A stretch of 64,000 nt of DNA from Blastococcus sp. PRF04-17. GTDB lineage: Bacteria > Actinomycetota > Actinomycetes > Mycobacteriales > Geodermatophilaceae. The translations under genes and the position numbers were made by a program. Below the pieces are notes generated by a model, which was not told the origin of the DNA, made no database searches, and worked only from the letters and a program-made list of their open reading frames with translations. Below are positions 38,832-46,978 of the stretch, piece by piece; the first letter of the stretch is position 1, and every line of letters starts with the position of its first letter. The stretch lies in the NCBI RefSeq assembly GCF_023016265.1, contig NZ_CP095412.1, positions 1,798,001 through 1,862,000 on the forward strand, in the 5' to 3' direction.

Positions 38832-39665
38832 TCAGCTCCGGACGACGACGCGACCGCCGGCCTTCGCGCCGCGGACCAGCTGGCCGGGCGTGGCCCACAC
38901 GTCGGCCAGGGTGACGGTGCGCAGGCCGCGCTCCTCGATCAGCTCCAGCAACTCGTCGTAGACGGTGGTCACCGTCGGCTGGTTGGCGTGCCCGACGATG
39001 ATCGCCTGCGGGTGGAACCACTTCCGCGCCGCGATCATCAGCTCCTCGCCGGTGATGATCCGGGCGTCGTCGAGGGTGCCGTTCCACATCACGACCGTCG
39101 GATGGCCCAGGTCGGCGGAGATGCGGTCGATCCGCTCGTCCCGCGCACCGAAGGGCGGCCGGAAGAACGGGCTGTCGCGGACGCCGAAGGTCACCCGCAG
39201 GAAATCGCGGTTGCGGCGGATCTCCTCGGCCACCTCGGCGTCCGACAGCGTCGTGAGATCGGGGTGCGACCAGGTGTGGTTGCCCAGAGCCACCTGCCCG
39301 GAGTCGACGAGGGGCTGGAGCGCGGCCTTGTTGTCCTCCCAGGAGCGGTAGCAGCCGTTCGGGAAGAAGGTCAGCCGGATCCCGGTGTCCGCCGCCAGCT
39401 GGACGAACGAGCCGACGACCTCGGAGTCGGTGCCGTCGTCGATCGAGAGCGCGAGCGCCGTGCCGTTCCCGGGCAGGACGTCGACCACCCCCACGGGCGG
39501 CAGGACCGCGCTCGGCGCCGGAACGCGCGTGGACGTGACCGCGGCGGCCGGCGCAGGCGCCCGGCTCGGCGTCGGCCGGGTGTCCGCGAGATCGGCCGTC
39601 CCGTGCCCGACGGCGGCTCCGGCCAGGCCGGCGGCGAGGGCGAGCAGGAAGCCACGGCGGTCCAT
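38832..39665 (-). CDS. Secreted polysaccharide deacetylase (NodB domain), probable Tat substrate
   Basis: This carbohydrate esterase family 4 protein likely removes acetyl groups from peptidoglycan or another glycan outside the cell. The signal begins MDRRGFLLALAAGLAGAAVG, with a twin-Arg motif suggesting Tat export, followed by a Pro/Ala linker. The NodB motifs are ALSIDDGTD (about residue 75, metal/catalytic Asp pair), HTWSHPDL (His ligands), RPPFGARDERI and the late IIVGHANQ. IDDGTD replaces the common TFDDG. Length 277 aa. It is divergent from the subtilase gene. Confidence 0.88.
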   Translation of the reverse strand: MDRRGFLLALAAGLAGAAVGHGTADLADTRPTPSRAPAPAAAVTSTRVPAPSAVLPPVGVVDVLPGNGTALALSIDDGTDSEVVGSFVQLAADTGIRLTFFPNGCYRSWEDNKAALQPLVDSGQVALGNHTWSHPDLTTLSDAEVAEEIRRNRDFLRVTFGVRDSPFFRPPFGARDERIDRISADLGHPTVVMWNGTLDDARIITGEELMIAARKWFHPQAIIVGHANQPTVTTVYDELLELIEERGLRTVTLADVWATPGQLVRGAKAGGRVVVRS

Positions 39666-39934
39666 GGCGCGGAACGTAACGACCGCCCCACCAGCACCTT
39701 TGGACCCACGAGGCGACGCGCCGGACCCGTTCGGAGCGTGTCCGGGCAACGTCGGACAGTGATGAAGTCGATTACAGAGCGCTATATCACGGTCACAACC
39801 GTCTGTGATCGGCCCCTCACCCGGAGGAGGGGAAGTCGGTCGGGGCCATGTACTCGAACCGTCAAGCACCTGACACTGCGTACCGAACCCATTACGCACA
39901 CGGAAGTCCAACTCTCCACACGGAGGTGCACTGC

Positions 39935-41704
39935 ATGATCAGCAACCCGCGGGGCACGACCCAGGAGGCGCCGGCCTACGGCGTCACCTGGGGCGGCGTC
40001 CCCATGTTCGCGCGGCGGGCGATGACCGTCGGCGTGGCGACCCTCGTGGCCGCCGGCGTCGCCGGGCCCGCCAGCGCCGCCACCACCGCCTCGGCGGCCG
40101 AGAGCGTCTCGGTCATCGTGCGGGAGGCGGCCGGCGCCGGTGACGCGGCCGAGCACGCCGTCGCCCGCTTCGGCGGCACGGTCGGCAAGCAGCTGGAGAT
40201 CCTGGGCGGATTCACCGCCGAGGTGCCCTCCGACCGGCTCGGCGCGCTGCGCGCCGTCGCCGGCGTGGAGTCGGTGACCGAGGACGCCGGCCTGAAGCTC
40301 TCCACCACGAGCATCAAGGACTTCGCCGACCAGAACGGCTCGCTCTACACCATCGCCAACAAGGTGACCGGCGCGTCCGCGATGTGGGACGCCGGATACA
40401 CCGGCAAGGGCGTCGACGTGGCCGTCATCGACTCGGGTGTCGTCCCGGTCGAGGGGTTCAAGACGCCGGGCAAGGTCGTGTACGGCCCGGACCTCACCCT
40501 CGAGGCCGCCACCCCGGCGAGGAACCTGGACACGTACGGTCACGGCACGCACATGTCCAGCATCATCGCCGGCCGCGACTCCGCGGTGGCCGGGACCGGC
40601 AGCGGTGACGACGCGAACTTCGTCGGCATGGCGCCGGACGCCCGGATCGTCAGCATCAAGGTCGCTGACGCCAAGGGGCAGACCGACGTCTCGCAGGCCA
40701 TCGCGGCCATCGACTGGGTCGTGCAGAACCGCAACAAGAACGGCATGAACATCCGTGTTCTCAACCTGTCGTTCGGCACCGACGGTGTCCAGGACTACGT
40801 GCTCGACCCGCTCTCCTACGCGGCCGAGCAGGCCTGGCACAAGGGCATCGTCGTCGTCGTCGCGGTGGGCAACGAGGGCTTCGGCACCCAGAAGGTCAAC
40901 AACCCGGCCTACAACCCGTTCCTCATCGCCGTCGGCAGCAACAACGCCAACGGCACGGCCGACACCGCGGACGACGTCGTCTCGGCGTTCTCCAACGACG
41001 GTGACGGCACCCGCAACCCCGACCTGGTCGCCCCCGGCGAGAAGGTCCTGGGCCTGCGGAGCGGAGGGTCCTACCTGGACACCACCTACCCGGCCGCCCG
41101 CATCGGGGACCGGCTCTTCCGCGGCAGCGGCACCTCGCAGGCCGCCGCCGTCGTCTCCGGTGCCGCGGCGCTGCTGATCCAGCAGCGTCCGGACATCAAG
41201 CCCGACCAGGTGAAGGCGCTGCTCACCGGCACCGCCAACCACATCCCGGCGGCCACCGCTGCACAGCAGGGCGCCGGCCTGGTCGACCTGGTCGAGGCCA
41301 AGGATGCGCCGACCCCGGACACCGTGCAGTCGTTCAAGGTGTCCACGGGTCTGGGCTCCCTCGAGGCCGCGCGTGGTTCGGTCCACGTGTCGGTCAACGG
41401 GAAGCTCGTGAAGGGCGAGATCGACGTCCGCGGCAAGGCGATCGACGTCCGGAAGCTGGCCGAGGGCATCAAGGGCGGCCTGAACTGGAACGGCATGACG
41501 TGGTCGGGCATGACCTGGTCCGGCATGACCTGGTCCGGCATGACCTGGTCCGGCATGACCTGGTCCGGCATGACCTGGTCGGGCATGACGTGGTCCGGCA
41601 TGACCTGGTCCGGCATGACCTGGTCCGGCATGACGTGGTCGGGCATGACCTGGTCCGGCATGACGTGGTCGGGCATGACCTGGTCCGGAAACGAGTGGGC
41701 CTAG
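39935..41704 (+). CDS. Secreted S8 subtilase with inhibitor propeptide and 13 C-terminal GMTWS repeats
   Basis: This 589-aa protein is a secreted serine protease. A long N-region with a hydrophobic stretch (about 28-48) ends near GPASAA. An I9-like propeptide (about 57-118) follows. The catalytic triad is Asp166 (VIDSG), His203 (YGHGTH) and Ser401 (GSGTSQAAA), with oxyanion Asn313 (VGNEG). A linker domain (about 440-515) precedes residues 520-584, which are thirteen perfect GMTWS pentapeptides. The protein ends GNEWA. The ATG at 39935 has GGAGGT eight bases upstream. The 269-bp upstream region is AT-richer and carries TCACA-n6-TGTGA at 39793-39808, of unknown meaning. Two hairpins follow the stop. 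Confidence 0.92.
   Translation: MISNPRGTTQEAPAYGVTWGGVPMFARRAMTVGVATLVAAGVAGPASAATTASAAESVSVIVREAAGAGDAAEHAVARFGGTVGKQLEILGGFTAEVPSDRLGALRAVAGVESVTEDAGLKLSTTSIKDFADQNGSLYTIANKVTGASAMWDAGYTGKGVDVAVIDSGVVPVEGFKTPGKVVYGPDLTLEAATPARNLDTYGHGTHMSSIIAGRDSAVAGTGSGDDANFVGMAPDARIVSIKVADAKGQTDVSQAIAAIDWVVQNRNKNGMNIRVLNLSFGTDGVQDYVLDPLSYAAEQAWHKGIVVVVAVGNEGFGTQKVNNPAYNPFLIAVGSNNANGTADTADDVVSAFSNDGDGTRNPDLVAPGEKVLGLRSGGSYLDTTYPAARIGDRLFRGSGTSQAAAVVSGAAALLIQQRPDIKPDQVKALLTGTANHIPAATAAQQGAGLVDLVEAKDAPTPDTVQSFKVSTGLGSLEAARGSVHVSVNGKLVKGEIDVRGKAIDVRKLAEGIKGGLNWNGMTWSGMTWSGMTWSGMTWSGMTWSGMTWSGMTWSGMTWSGMTWSGMTWSGMTWSGMTWSGMTWSGNEWA
41492..41686 (+). repeat. Thirteen tandem 15-bp units encoding GMTWS
   Basis: The unit GGCATGACSTGGTCS is repeated 13 times without interruption or frame loss. 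Units differ only at the third bases of the Thr codon (ACC/ACG) and Ser codon (TCC/TCG). All differences are silent, so the protein repeat is perfect while the DNA has drifted. This points to selection on the peptide rather than very recent duplication alone. Confidence 0.97.
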
Positions 41705-41711
41705 TCCCCTG

Positions 41712-41757
41712 ACGGTGGCGGACGGCGGCGGTTCCCGCCGGCGCCGTCCGCCACCGT
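41712..41757. terminator. First hairpin after the subtilase gene
   Basis: ACGGTGGCGGACGGCG (41712-41727) pairs perfectly with CGCCGTCCGCCACCGT (41742-41757) around a 14-nt loop that is itself GC-rich. It starts 8 bp after the subtilase stop. No T-run follows. It is probably an intrinsic U-less terminator. Confidence 0.75.
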
Positions 41758-41773
41758 CGTCCTCTCGCAGTCC

Positions 41774-41810
41774 GGAAGGCACACGACGGTTCGCCCGTCG
41801 TGTGCCTTCC
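41774..41810. terminator. Second hairpin after the subtilase gene, TTCG-type loop
   Basis: GGAAGGCACACGACGG (41774-41789) pairs with CCGTCGTGTGCCTTCC (41795-41810), a perfect 16-bp stem with a 5-nt loop containing TTCG. With the hairpin just upstream it makes a tandem terminator, insulating the GGDEF-EAL gene from subtilase transcription. Confidence 0.8.
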
Positions 41811-41985
41811 AGGTGAGCGAGAGCCTGTGTCGTTCCGCCCGCCGTCCAGCCTCCTGGGCACTCCTCACCCCGAGGGGGGACGGCGACCCGCAGAAGTGCT
41901 GCAGAAGTCAAGAACCAGCTGGTCAGCGTCGATGAGAACCCGACAGGTCCGGGCAGCCCGCGACGAACCGAGGGAGGTGCATGGC

Positions 41986-42090
41986 ATGACCCGCGACGAT
42001 GGCGGAGCCGGGAGCAGTCACGCCCTGCAACTCCTTCCGGCGTCGACCGCAGGCATGCCGGACCTGCACGGATCGGGCCTCCCGCGATGA
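41986..42090 (+). CDS. Small ORF (34 aa) translationally coupled to the GGDEF-EAL gene
   Basis: An ATG at 41986, with AGGGAGGTG about eight bases upstream, opens a 34-codon ORF (MTRDDGGAGSSHALQLLPAS... ending GLPR). Its TGA overlaps the ATG of the GGDEF-EAL gene as ATGA. The large gene has no ribosome site of its own, since the bases before it are GGCCTCCCGCG, so this small ORF probably loads its ribosomes. The peptide itself has no recognised function. The rest of 41811-41985 shows no gene that I can support. Confidence 0.5.
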   Translation: MTRDDGGAGSSHALQLLPASTAGMPDLHGSGLPR

Positions 42091-44732
42091 CCGCGGTGGC
42101 CGACACCGGCCTCCCCGCCGGCGCACGCACGTTCCGGGTGGGTCCGGCCCAGCGGATCATGCTGCTCACGGCGACGGTGGCAGCTGCCGCGGTCGCCCTG
42201 TTCGTCCTCGTCGTCCGCCCCCTGCCCGAGGCCGCCACGGCCGTGGCCCTGCCGTGGTTCCTCTGGGCTGCCGCCTTCGCCCTCTGCGAGGCGCTGGTCG
42301 TCCACGTCCAGTGGCAGCGCGAGGCGCACAGCTTCTCCGTGGGTGACCTCGTCCTCGGCGCCGGCCTGATCCTGGCCGCGCCCCAGGACCTGGTGATCGC
42401 CCAGGTCGTCGGAGCCGGCGCCACGCTGCTGCTGCACCGGCGCCAGCGCGGCATCAAGCTCGCCTTCAACGTCGCGCTGTACGGCGTCGGTGGCAGCCTC
42501 GCCACCGGCGTCTTCGCCCTGCTCTCCGGCCCGGCCTTCGGCACCTGGGACTGGCTGGCCGCGCTCCTCGCCATCCTGGTCAGCACGGTCGTGGCCGACC
42601 TGTGCATCTTCGCCGTCATCAGCCTGTCCGAGGGGCGCCCCACCCTGGCCCCCCTGCTGGAGATGCTGGCGCTGTCGCTGCCGTTCACCCTGGGCTCGGC
42701 CGCCGTCGGCCTGGTCCTGGCCCGTTCGGCGGCCACCGACCCGGCGGCCCTGGCCCTGCTGGCGCTGCCGAGCGTGCTCATCGTCGCCGCCTACCGGGCC
42801 TACACCGGTGCCCGCGAGCAGCAGGAGAACCTGCGCCTGCTGCACGAGGTCACCTCGCTGCTGCACTCCAGCGGCGACAGCCAGGAGGCGCTCGGCGACT
42901 TCCTCCACTCGGTGCGCTCGGCCTTCCGCGCCGAACTGGCCGAACTCGTGCTGCTCGGCCCGGCCGGCCGTGACGGAGCGACCGTCAGCCGCAGCCGCGA
43001 GGGCGAGGAGGCGGTCGTCATGGCTCCGCTCGAGGACGCGCAGGACCAGCACCGGCTGCTCCGCCTGGCCAGCGCGTCGGGCACCCTCGCCACGCGGACC
43101 GGCACCGGTCGGGGCCAGCCCCTCGGCGAGTACGCGGCCGGCCGGGGCCTCAAGGACGCGATGGCCGCCGCACTGCGCACGGACGACCGCGTCCACGGGC
43201 TGCTGCTCGTGGGTGGCCGCCTCGGTGACGTCACGACCTTCAGCTCGAGCGACCTCGCGCTGCTCGACACCTTCGCCCGGCACGTGGCGACGTCCCTGGA
43301 GCGCGGTCGCCTGGAGGAGAACCTCCGCCAGGTCACCGATCTCAAGGAGCAGCTCCGGCACCAGGCCCTGCACGACCCCCTGACCGGGCTGCCGAACCGC
43401 ACCCTGTTCCTGGACCGCGTGCGGCACGCCGTCGACACCGCCGGTCGCACCCGCGTCTGGCCGGCGGTCCTGTACCTGGACCTCGACGGCTTCAAGCCGG
43501 TCAACGACACCTTCGGCCACGAGGCCGGTGACGTGCTGCTGCGCACCGTGGCCGACCGGCTGCGGGGCTGCCTGCGGCCGGCCGACACCGCCGCTCGTCT
43601 CGGCGGTGACGAGTTCGTCGTGCTGCTCAACGGGCCGATCGACCGCTTCGGCGTCGCCCGTGTCGTCGATCGCATCCGCGCCCAGCTCGACGTGCCGATC
43701 CTCCTCGGCGACGGCGTCGTCACCACGGTCGGTGCCAGCATCGGCGTCGGCATCGGTGACGCCGGCGTCCCCGATGCCGACACCCTCGTCCGGCACGCGG
43801 ACATCGCGATGTACGCCGCCAAGCGCTCGCTCGGCCAGGACTTCCTGATCTACGAGCCGGGCCTGGGCACCACGACCTCCTCCAACCGCAAGGACTCCGC
43901 CGCCGAGCTCGCCGCCGCCATCGAGAACGGTGAGCTCCGGACGGTCTACCAGCCGCTGATCGACATGCGGACCGGCCGGCCGATCGGCGCCGAGGCGCTG
44001 GTCCGCTGGCAGCACCCCACGGAGGGGATGCGGTCGCCGGACCAGTTCATCAGCCTGGCCGAAGAGAGCGGCCTGATCACGCAGATCGGCGAGCTCGTGC
44101 TGGGCGACGCCTGCCACCAGGCGGCGCGGTGGGTGGAGGCCTCGCCCGACCAGGAGGACCTCCTGGTGACGGTGAACCTCTCCGCCCGCCAGGTGGGTGA
44201 CGAGCAGATCGTCGAGCAGGTGCGCGACGCGCTGGCCCAGTCCGGCCTGGAGCCCCGCCGGCTGGTCCTGGAGATCACCGAGACGGTCCTCATGCACGAC
44301 CGCGACGCGGCGGCGGCGACCCTGTGGCTGCTCAAGGGCCTGGGCGTGCGCATCGCGATCGACGACTTCGGCACCGGTTACTCGTCGCTGGCCTACCTGC
44401 GCCGCTTCCCCATCGACATGCTCAAGGTGGCCCGCGAGTTCGTCGACGGCCTCGGCCGGGACGCCCACGACGACGTCATCACCCGCGCGATCGTGGAGCT
44501 GGCCGGCACCCTCGGCCTGCTCACCGTGGCCGAGGGCATCGAGACCACGCAGCAGTCCGAGACCGTCGCCGCCCTCGGCTGCGACATCGCGCAGGGCTAC
44601 CTGTTCTCGCGGCCGATCGAGGCCGATGCCGCCAGCGAGGTCATGTCGGCGTCCGTCGTCTCCCCGATCATCCGGCCGCGCCCCCAGCTGCGGTCCGACC
44701 AGGACGGCACGCCGGAGCTGGCCTCGGCCTAG
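42087..44732 (+). CDS. Membrane GAF-GGDEF-EAL protein (c-di-GMP synthesis and breakdown)
   Basis: This 881-aa protein probably both makes and degrades cyclic di-GMP. The N-terminal part (about residues 20-235) has six to seven membrane helices of unknown sensor type. A GAF-like region follows (about 250-425). The GGDEF domain (about 430-600) keeps RLGGDEFVVLL near residue 505, so cyclase activity is plausible. The EAL domain (about 615-865) has GAEALVRW, VNLSARQ, EITETVL, DDFGTGYSSLAYL and VAEGIET, all expected for an active phosphodiesterase. The gene follows the subtilase after two terminators and a coupled small ORF. An IS element sits 13 bp after its stop. Confidence 0.93.
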   Translation: MTAVADTGLPAGARTFRVGPAQRIMLLTATVAAAAVALFVLVVRPLPEAATAVALPWFLWAAAFALCEALVVHVQWQREAHSFSVGDLVLGAGLILAAPQDLVIAQVVGAGATLLLHRRQRGIKLAFNVALYGVGGSLATGVFALLSGPAFGTWDWLAALLAILVSTVVADLCIFAVISLSEGRPTLAPLLEMLALSLPFTLGSAAVGLVLARSAATDPAALALLALPSVLIVAAYRAYTGAREQQENLRLLHEVTSLLHSSGDSQEALGDFLHSVRSAFRAELAELVLLGPAGRDGATVSRSREGEEAVVMAPLEDAQDQHRLLRLASASGTLATRTGTGRGQPLGEYAAGRGLKDAMAAALRTDDRVHGLLLVGGRLGDVTTFSSSDLALLDTFARHVATSLERGRLEENLRQVTDLKEQLRHQALHDPLTGLPNRTLFLDRVRHAVDTAGRTRVWPAVLYLDLDGFKPVNDTFGHEAGDVLLRTVADRLRGCLRPADTAARLGGDEFVVLLNGPIDRFGVARVVDRIRAQLDVPILLGDGVVTTVGASIGVGIGDAGVPDADTLVRHADIAMYAAKRSLGQDFLIYEPGLGTTTSSNRKDSAAELAAAIENGELRTVYQPLIDMRTGRPIGAEALVRWQHPTEGMRSPDQFISLAEESGLITQIGELVLGDACHQAARWVEASPDQEDLLVTVNLSARQVGDEQIVEQVRDALAQSGLEPRRLVLEITETVLMHDRDAAAATLWLLKGLGVRIAIDDFGTGYSSLAYLRRFPIDMLKVAREFVDGLGRDAHDDVITRAIVELAGTLGLLTVAEGIETTQQSETVAALGCDIAQGYLFSRPIEADAASEVMSASVVSPIIRPRPQLRSDQDGTPELASA

Positions 44733-44735
44733 CCG

Positions 44736-44745
44736 GGCCTAGTCC
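44736..44745. repeat. Target-site duplication, left copy
   Basis: GGCCTAGTCC directly precedes the left end of the IS4-family element, and an identical 10-mer follows its right end at 46288. The match is exact, as expected after a single recent transposition. Confidence 0.9.
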
Positions 44746-44778
44746 CAATGCCGTTCACTTAGGCCGCGGGTCGGCTGG

Positions 44779-46152
44779 TCAAGGGTCGGGGTCGGCGAGG
44801 ACGTCGATGCTGATGGTGATCCGGTGGCTGGGTCCGCGGAGTCGCCCGCTGGCGGTGTGCGGGGCGTAGGTGGAGATGGCTCGCTTGACCACCCGAGGGG
44901 TGTTTCGGCGGCGTCGGGCGGGCAGGAGGCTGGCCAGGACCTGGTCGCCGATGACGCCGACGAGGTCGACGCTGGTGTCGGCGATGACTCCGGCGGCCTT
45001 GACCAGCTGGTCGCGGGCGGCGCGGAGGGCGACGGTGAAACTGGCCCGGTCGGGATCGATGTCGCCGGCGGTGAGCGTTGCGTCGGTGATCGCGATCCGG
45101 AGTGCCTGGTAGGCGATCAGCCGTGCGTAGATTTCCTGCTCGAGACCGGCCGGGGTCCGCGCGCGCAGCACCCGCCCGCCGCCGATGCTCTGCTTGAGCT
45201 CGCAGTACGCGGTCTCGATCTCCCACCGCTGGTGATAGAGGCCGACGATCTCGACGGCCGGGCAGTCGGCGTCGGTCACCGTGGTGACCAGTTGGTAGGC
45301 CTCGCTGCGCCGCCGCTGGCCGGTGTCGATAGTGATCTGGGCCCGGATGACCCGAACCTCGACCTGTCCGATCCGCGATAGCCACGAGCCATCGGCGCAG
45401 CGGCGGCAGACCGGCAGCCGGCGTCCACTTTTGACCCTGATCAGCAGGTCCGCGCCGCGGTCGGCGATCTTGTCGATCAGATCCGCGGCGGCGAAGTTGC
45501 GGTCGGCCAGCACGATCATCGGCGCGCGCATGGCCGGCACCAGGTCGGCGGCGTAGCCGGTCTCCCCGCGGCCGATCGACCCGAAGACCGCGTCGATGAT
45601 CGTCCGGGTGCCGCAGGCGACCAGCGCCAGCAGCCGGACCATCGGATAGCCGGTGCCGCCGTGATGGCTGCCGCCCTTGCGGTGGACGGTCAGGTTGGCC
45701 GGGGTGTCCGGGCAGCACATCGTGGTGCCGTCGATCGCGGTGACCAGCCGGCCGCGCCACCACACGCCCTTGGTGGCCGGGCCGGCGGCCGGCCCGCGGA
45801 GCAGCTCGAACAGCTTGCCCAGCGGCGCCGGCCCGATCCGGCGCCGGGCGGCGGCCAGGCCCGCCGCACTCGGCTCGGCGACCGGCAGTCCGTCCAGCCC
45901 GGCCACCAGCCGCGCCCACACCTGCCGGTAGCCGCACTCGACGAACAGCGCTCCGGCCAGCAGCAGGTACACCACAACCCGGGAGGGCAGATCGCGCACC
46001 CGCTGCTGCACGGTGTCGGTCTCGTCCAGGGCGGCGTCGACCATCTCGAACGGCACGATTTGGGTCAGCTCACCCAGATGACCCGGCGCGAACCGGTCCT
46101 CGGCGACGGTGACCTCACGAACGACCCGACTGGTGCCAGACTGAACAGGCAA
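44779..46152 (-). CDS. IS4-family transposase
   Basis: This 457-aa DDE transposase has the IS4 signature Y-(2)-R-(3)-E-(6)-K in YHQRWEIETAYCELK (about residue 320). The first Asp is in TAIDGTTMCCPD (about 122) and the second in VLADRNFAAADLI (about 215). The N-terminal region resembles the IS4 transposase N domain (VYLLLAGALFVECGYRQVW). It reads from TTG at 46152, with GGGAG five bases upstream; the next in-frame start would cut into conserved sequence. The frame is intact, so it may still be active. A 15-bp inverted repeat surrounds the start region. Confidence 0.92.
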   Translation of the reverse strand: MPVQSGTSRVVREVTVAEDRFAPGHLGELTQIVPFEMVDAALDETDTVQQRVRDLPSRVVVYLLLAGALFVECGYRQVWARLVAGLDGLPVAEPSAAGLAAARRRIGPAPLGKLFELLRGPAAGPATKGVWWRGRLVTAIDGTTMCCPDTPANLTVHRKGGSHHGGTGYPMVRLLALVACGTRTIIDAVFGSIGRGETGYAADLVPAMRAPMIVLADRNFAAADLIDKIADRGADLLIRVKSGRRLPVCRRCADGSWLSRIGQVEVRVIRAQITIDTGQRRRSEAYQLVTTVTDADCPAVEIVGLYHQRWEIETAYCELKQSIGGGRVLRARTPAGLEQEIYARLIAYQALRIAITDATLTAGDIDPDRASFTVALRAARDQLVKAAGVIADTSVDLVGVIGDQVLASLLPARRRRNTPRVVKRAISTYAPHTASGRLRGPSHRITISIDVLADPDP

Positions 46153-46215
46153 CGGAGCTCCCGGGGAAGAGAAGCGTCTTGGCGGATGCCCCCTCTTACC
46201 GGAGCTCCGTTGCCT
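46147..46215. repeat. Internal inverted repeat around the transposase start
   Basis: AGGCAACGGAGCTCC (46147-46161) has its exact complement at 46201-46215. On the transposase mRNA the 3' arm covers the ribosome site and TTG start. Read-through transcripts from outside would fold and hide the start, a control known in IS10 and IS50. The structure is seen; the function is inferred. Confidence 0.6.
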
Positions 46216-46287
46216 CTTCCTCCGCCGACACGCCGCGACAGCCGGCGTTGTTGACAGCCCGCCGCCCCGGCTAACTGAACGGCATTG

Positions 46288-46297
46288 GGCCTAGTCC
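46288..46297. repeat. Target-site duplication, right copy
   Basis: GGCCTAGTCC repeats the left copy exactly. It contains the complement of the idi stop codon (TAG, 46291-46293), so the duplication itself preserved the end of idi. Confidence 0.9.
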
Positions 46298-46833
46298 GGC
46301 CTGGTCGGGGACGACGGCACCAGACCGGCCTCCTCGATCAACCGGGCCTGCTCCCGGCACCACGGGGACCAGGCGTCGCCCTCGGACTCCTGCCGTCGCC
46401 GGAAGGCCCCCCAGTCCAAGAGCTCCCACTCCCCCACCTCGGCGGGGTCCGGCATGGGCGTACCGGTGAAACGGCCCAGGTAGACCGGGCAGATCTCGTT
46501 CTCCACCACGCCGCGGAACTCGGCGCGGTAGCGGTAGCCCGGGACGGCCGGACGCAGGTCACCGACGTCCAGGCCCAGCTCGGACCTGGCCCGGCGGGCG
46601 ATCGCCGCGTCGTCGCCCTCCCCCGGTCCCGGATGCCCGCACACGGTGTTGGTCCACATGCCCGGGAACGTCGCCTTGTCCTCGGCCCGACGCGTGACCA
46701 GCAGCCGGCCGTCGTCGTCGAACAAATAGGCGGAGAAGGCGCGGTGCAGCGGCGTCTCGCCGTGGTGCACCAGCGGCTTGGGCATCTCTCCGATGGCCCG
46801 CCCCTCGTCGTCCACGAGCACGATCATCTCCAT
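46291..46833 (-). CDS. idi: Isopentenyl-diphosphate delta-isomerase, type I
   Basis: This Nudix-fold enzyme interconverts IPP and DMAPP for isoprenoid synthesis, including the carotenoids and menaquinone of such bacteria. The catalytic Cys is in TNTVCGHP (about residue 67) and the catalytic Glu in VVENEICPVY (about 115). Early metal ligands are in PLVHHGETPLHRAFS. Length 180 aa is typical. The ATG at 46833 (MEMIVLVDDEG) is the natural start. An IS element lies right at its stop but leaves it whole. Confidence 0.94.
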   Translation of the reverse strand: MEMIVLVDDEGRAIGEMPKPLVHHGETPLHRAFSAYLFDDDGRLLVTRRAEDKATFPGMWTNTVCGHPGPGEGDDAAIARRARSELGLDVGDLRPAVPGYRYRAEFRGVVENEICPVYLGRFTGTPMPDPAEVGEWELLDWGAFRRRQESEGDAWSPWCREQARLIEEAGLVPSSPTRPD

Positions 46834-46978
46834 GCGATGACATTGTCGTCGTCCCGACGACACCGCGGCCACGTGCCCTCCCGCGCCCGCGCCGAGCCCG
46901 CCCCGACCCTCGTCGCGGACGCCTCCGGCGCCCCCTCCTCGGGCCACCTCGCAGGGCGGCTCATGGCACAGTCCCTCC

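Larger units (their letters stand above)
44746..46287 (-). mobile_element. IS4-family insertion sequence, 1542 bp, complete
   Basis: The ends are CAATGCCGTTCACTTAG on the left and CTAACTGAACGGCATTG on the right, giving an imperfect terminal inverted repeat with one mismatch in the first 17 bases. Between them lies a single intact DDE transposase gene on the minus strand. A 10-bp target duplication flanks both ends, in the size range IS4 elements make. It landed in the few bases between the stops of the GGDEF-EAL gene and idi and interrupts neither. Confidence 0.93.

Noticed and set aside
39666-39934. Riboswitch (for example c-di-AMP type) upstream of the subtilase
   Set aside because: The region is AT-richer, but I could not identify the conserved core of any riboswitch class; only the short TCACA-n6-TGTGA dyad stands out.
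41492-41686. CRISPR array or non-coding satellite
   Set aside because: Units are 15 bp, contiguous, without spacers, and in frame with the subtilase gene.
39782-42781. A 999-codon minus-strand frame across the subtilase
   Set aside because: The sequence is an antisense artefact of the high-GC frame and the 15-bp repeats (long runs of HAGPGHA-like repeats); no start signal or domain.
42018-44468. An 816-codon antisense frame over the GGDEF-EAL gene
   Set aside because: Composition is Gln/His/Gly/Arg-rich without domains, typical of a shadow.
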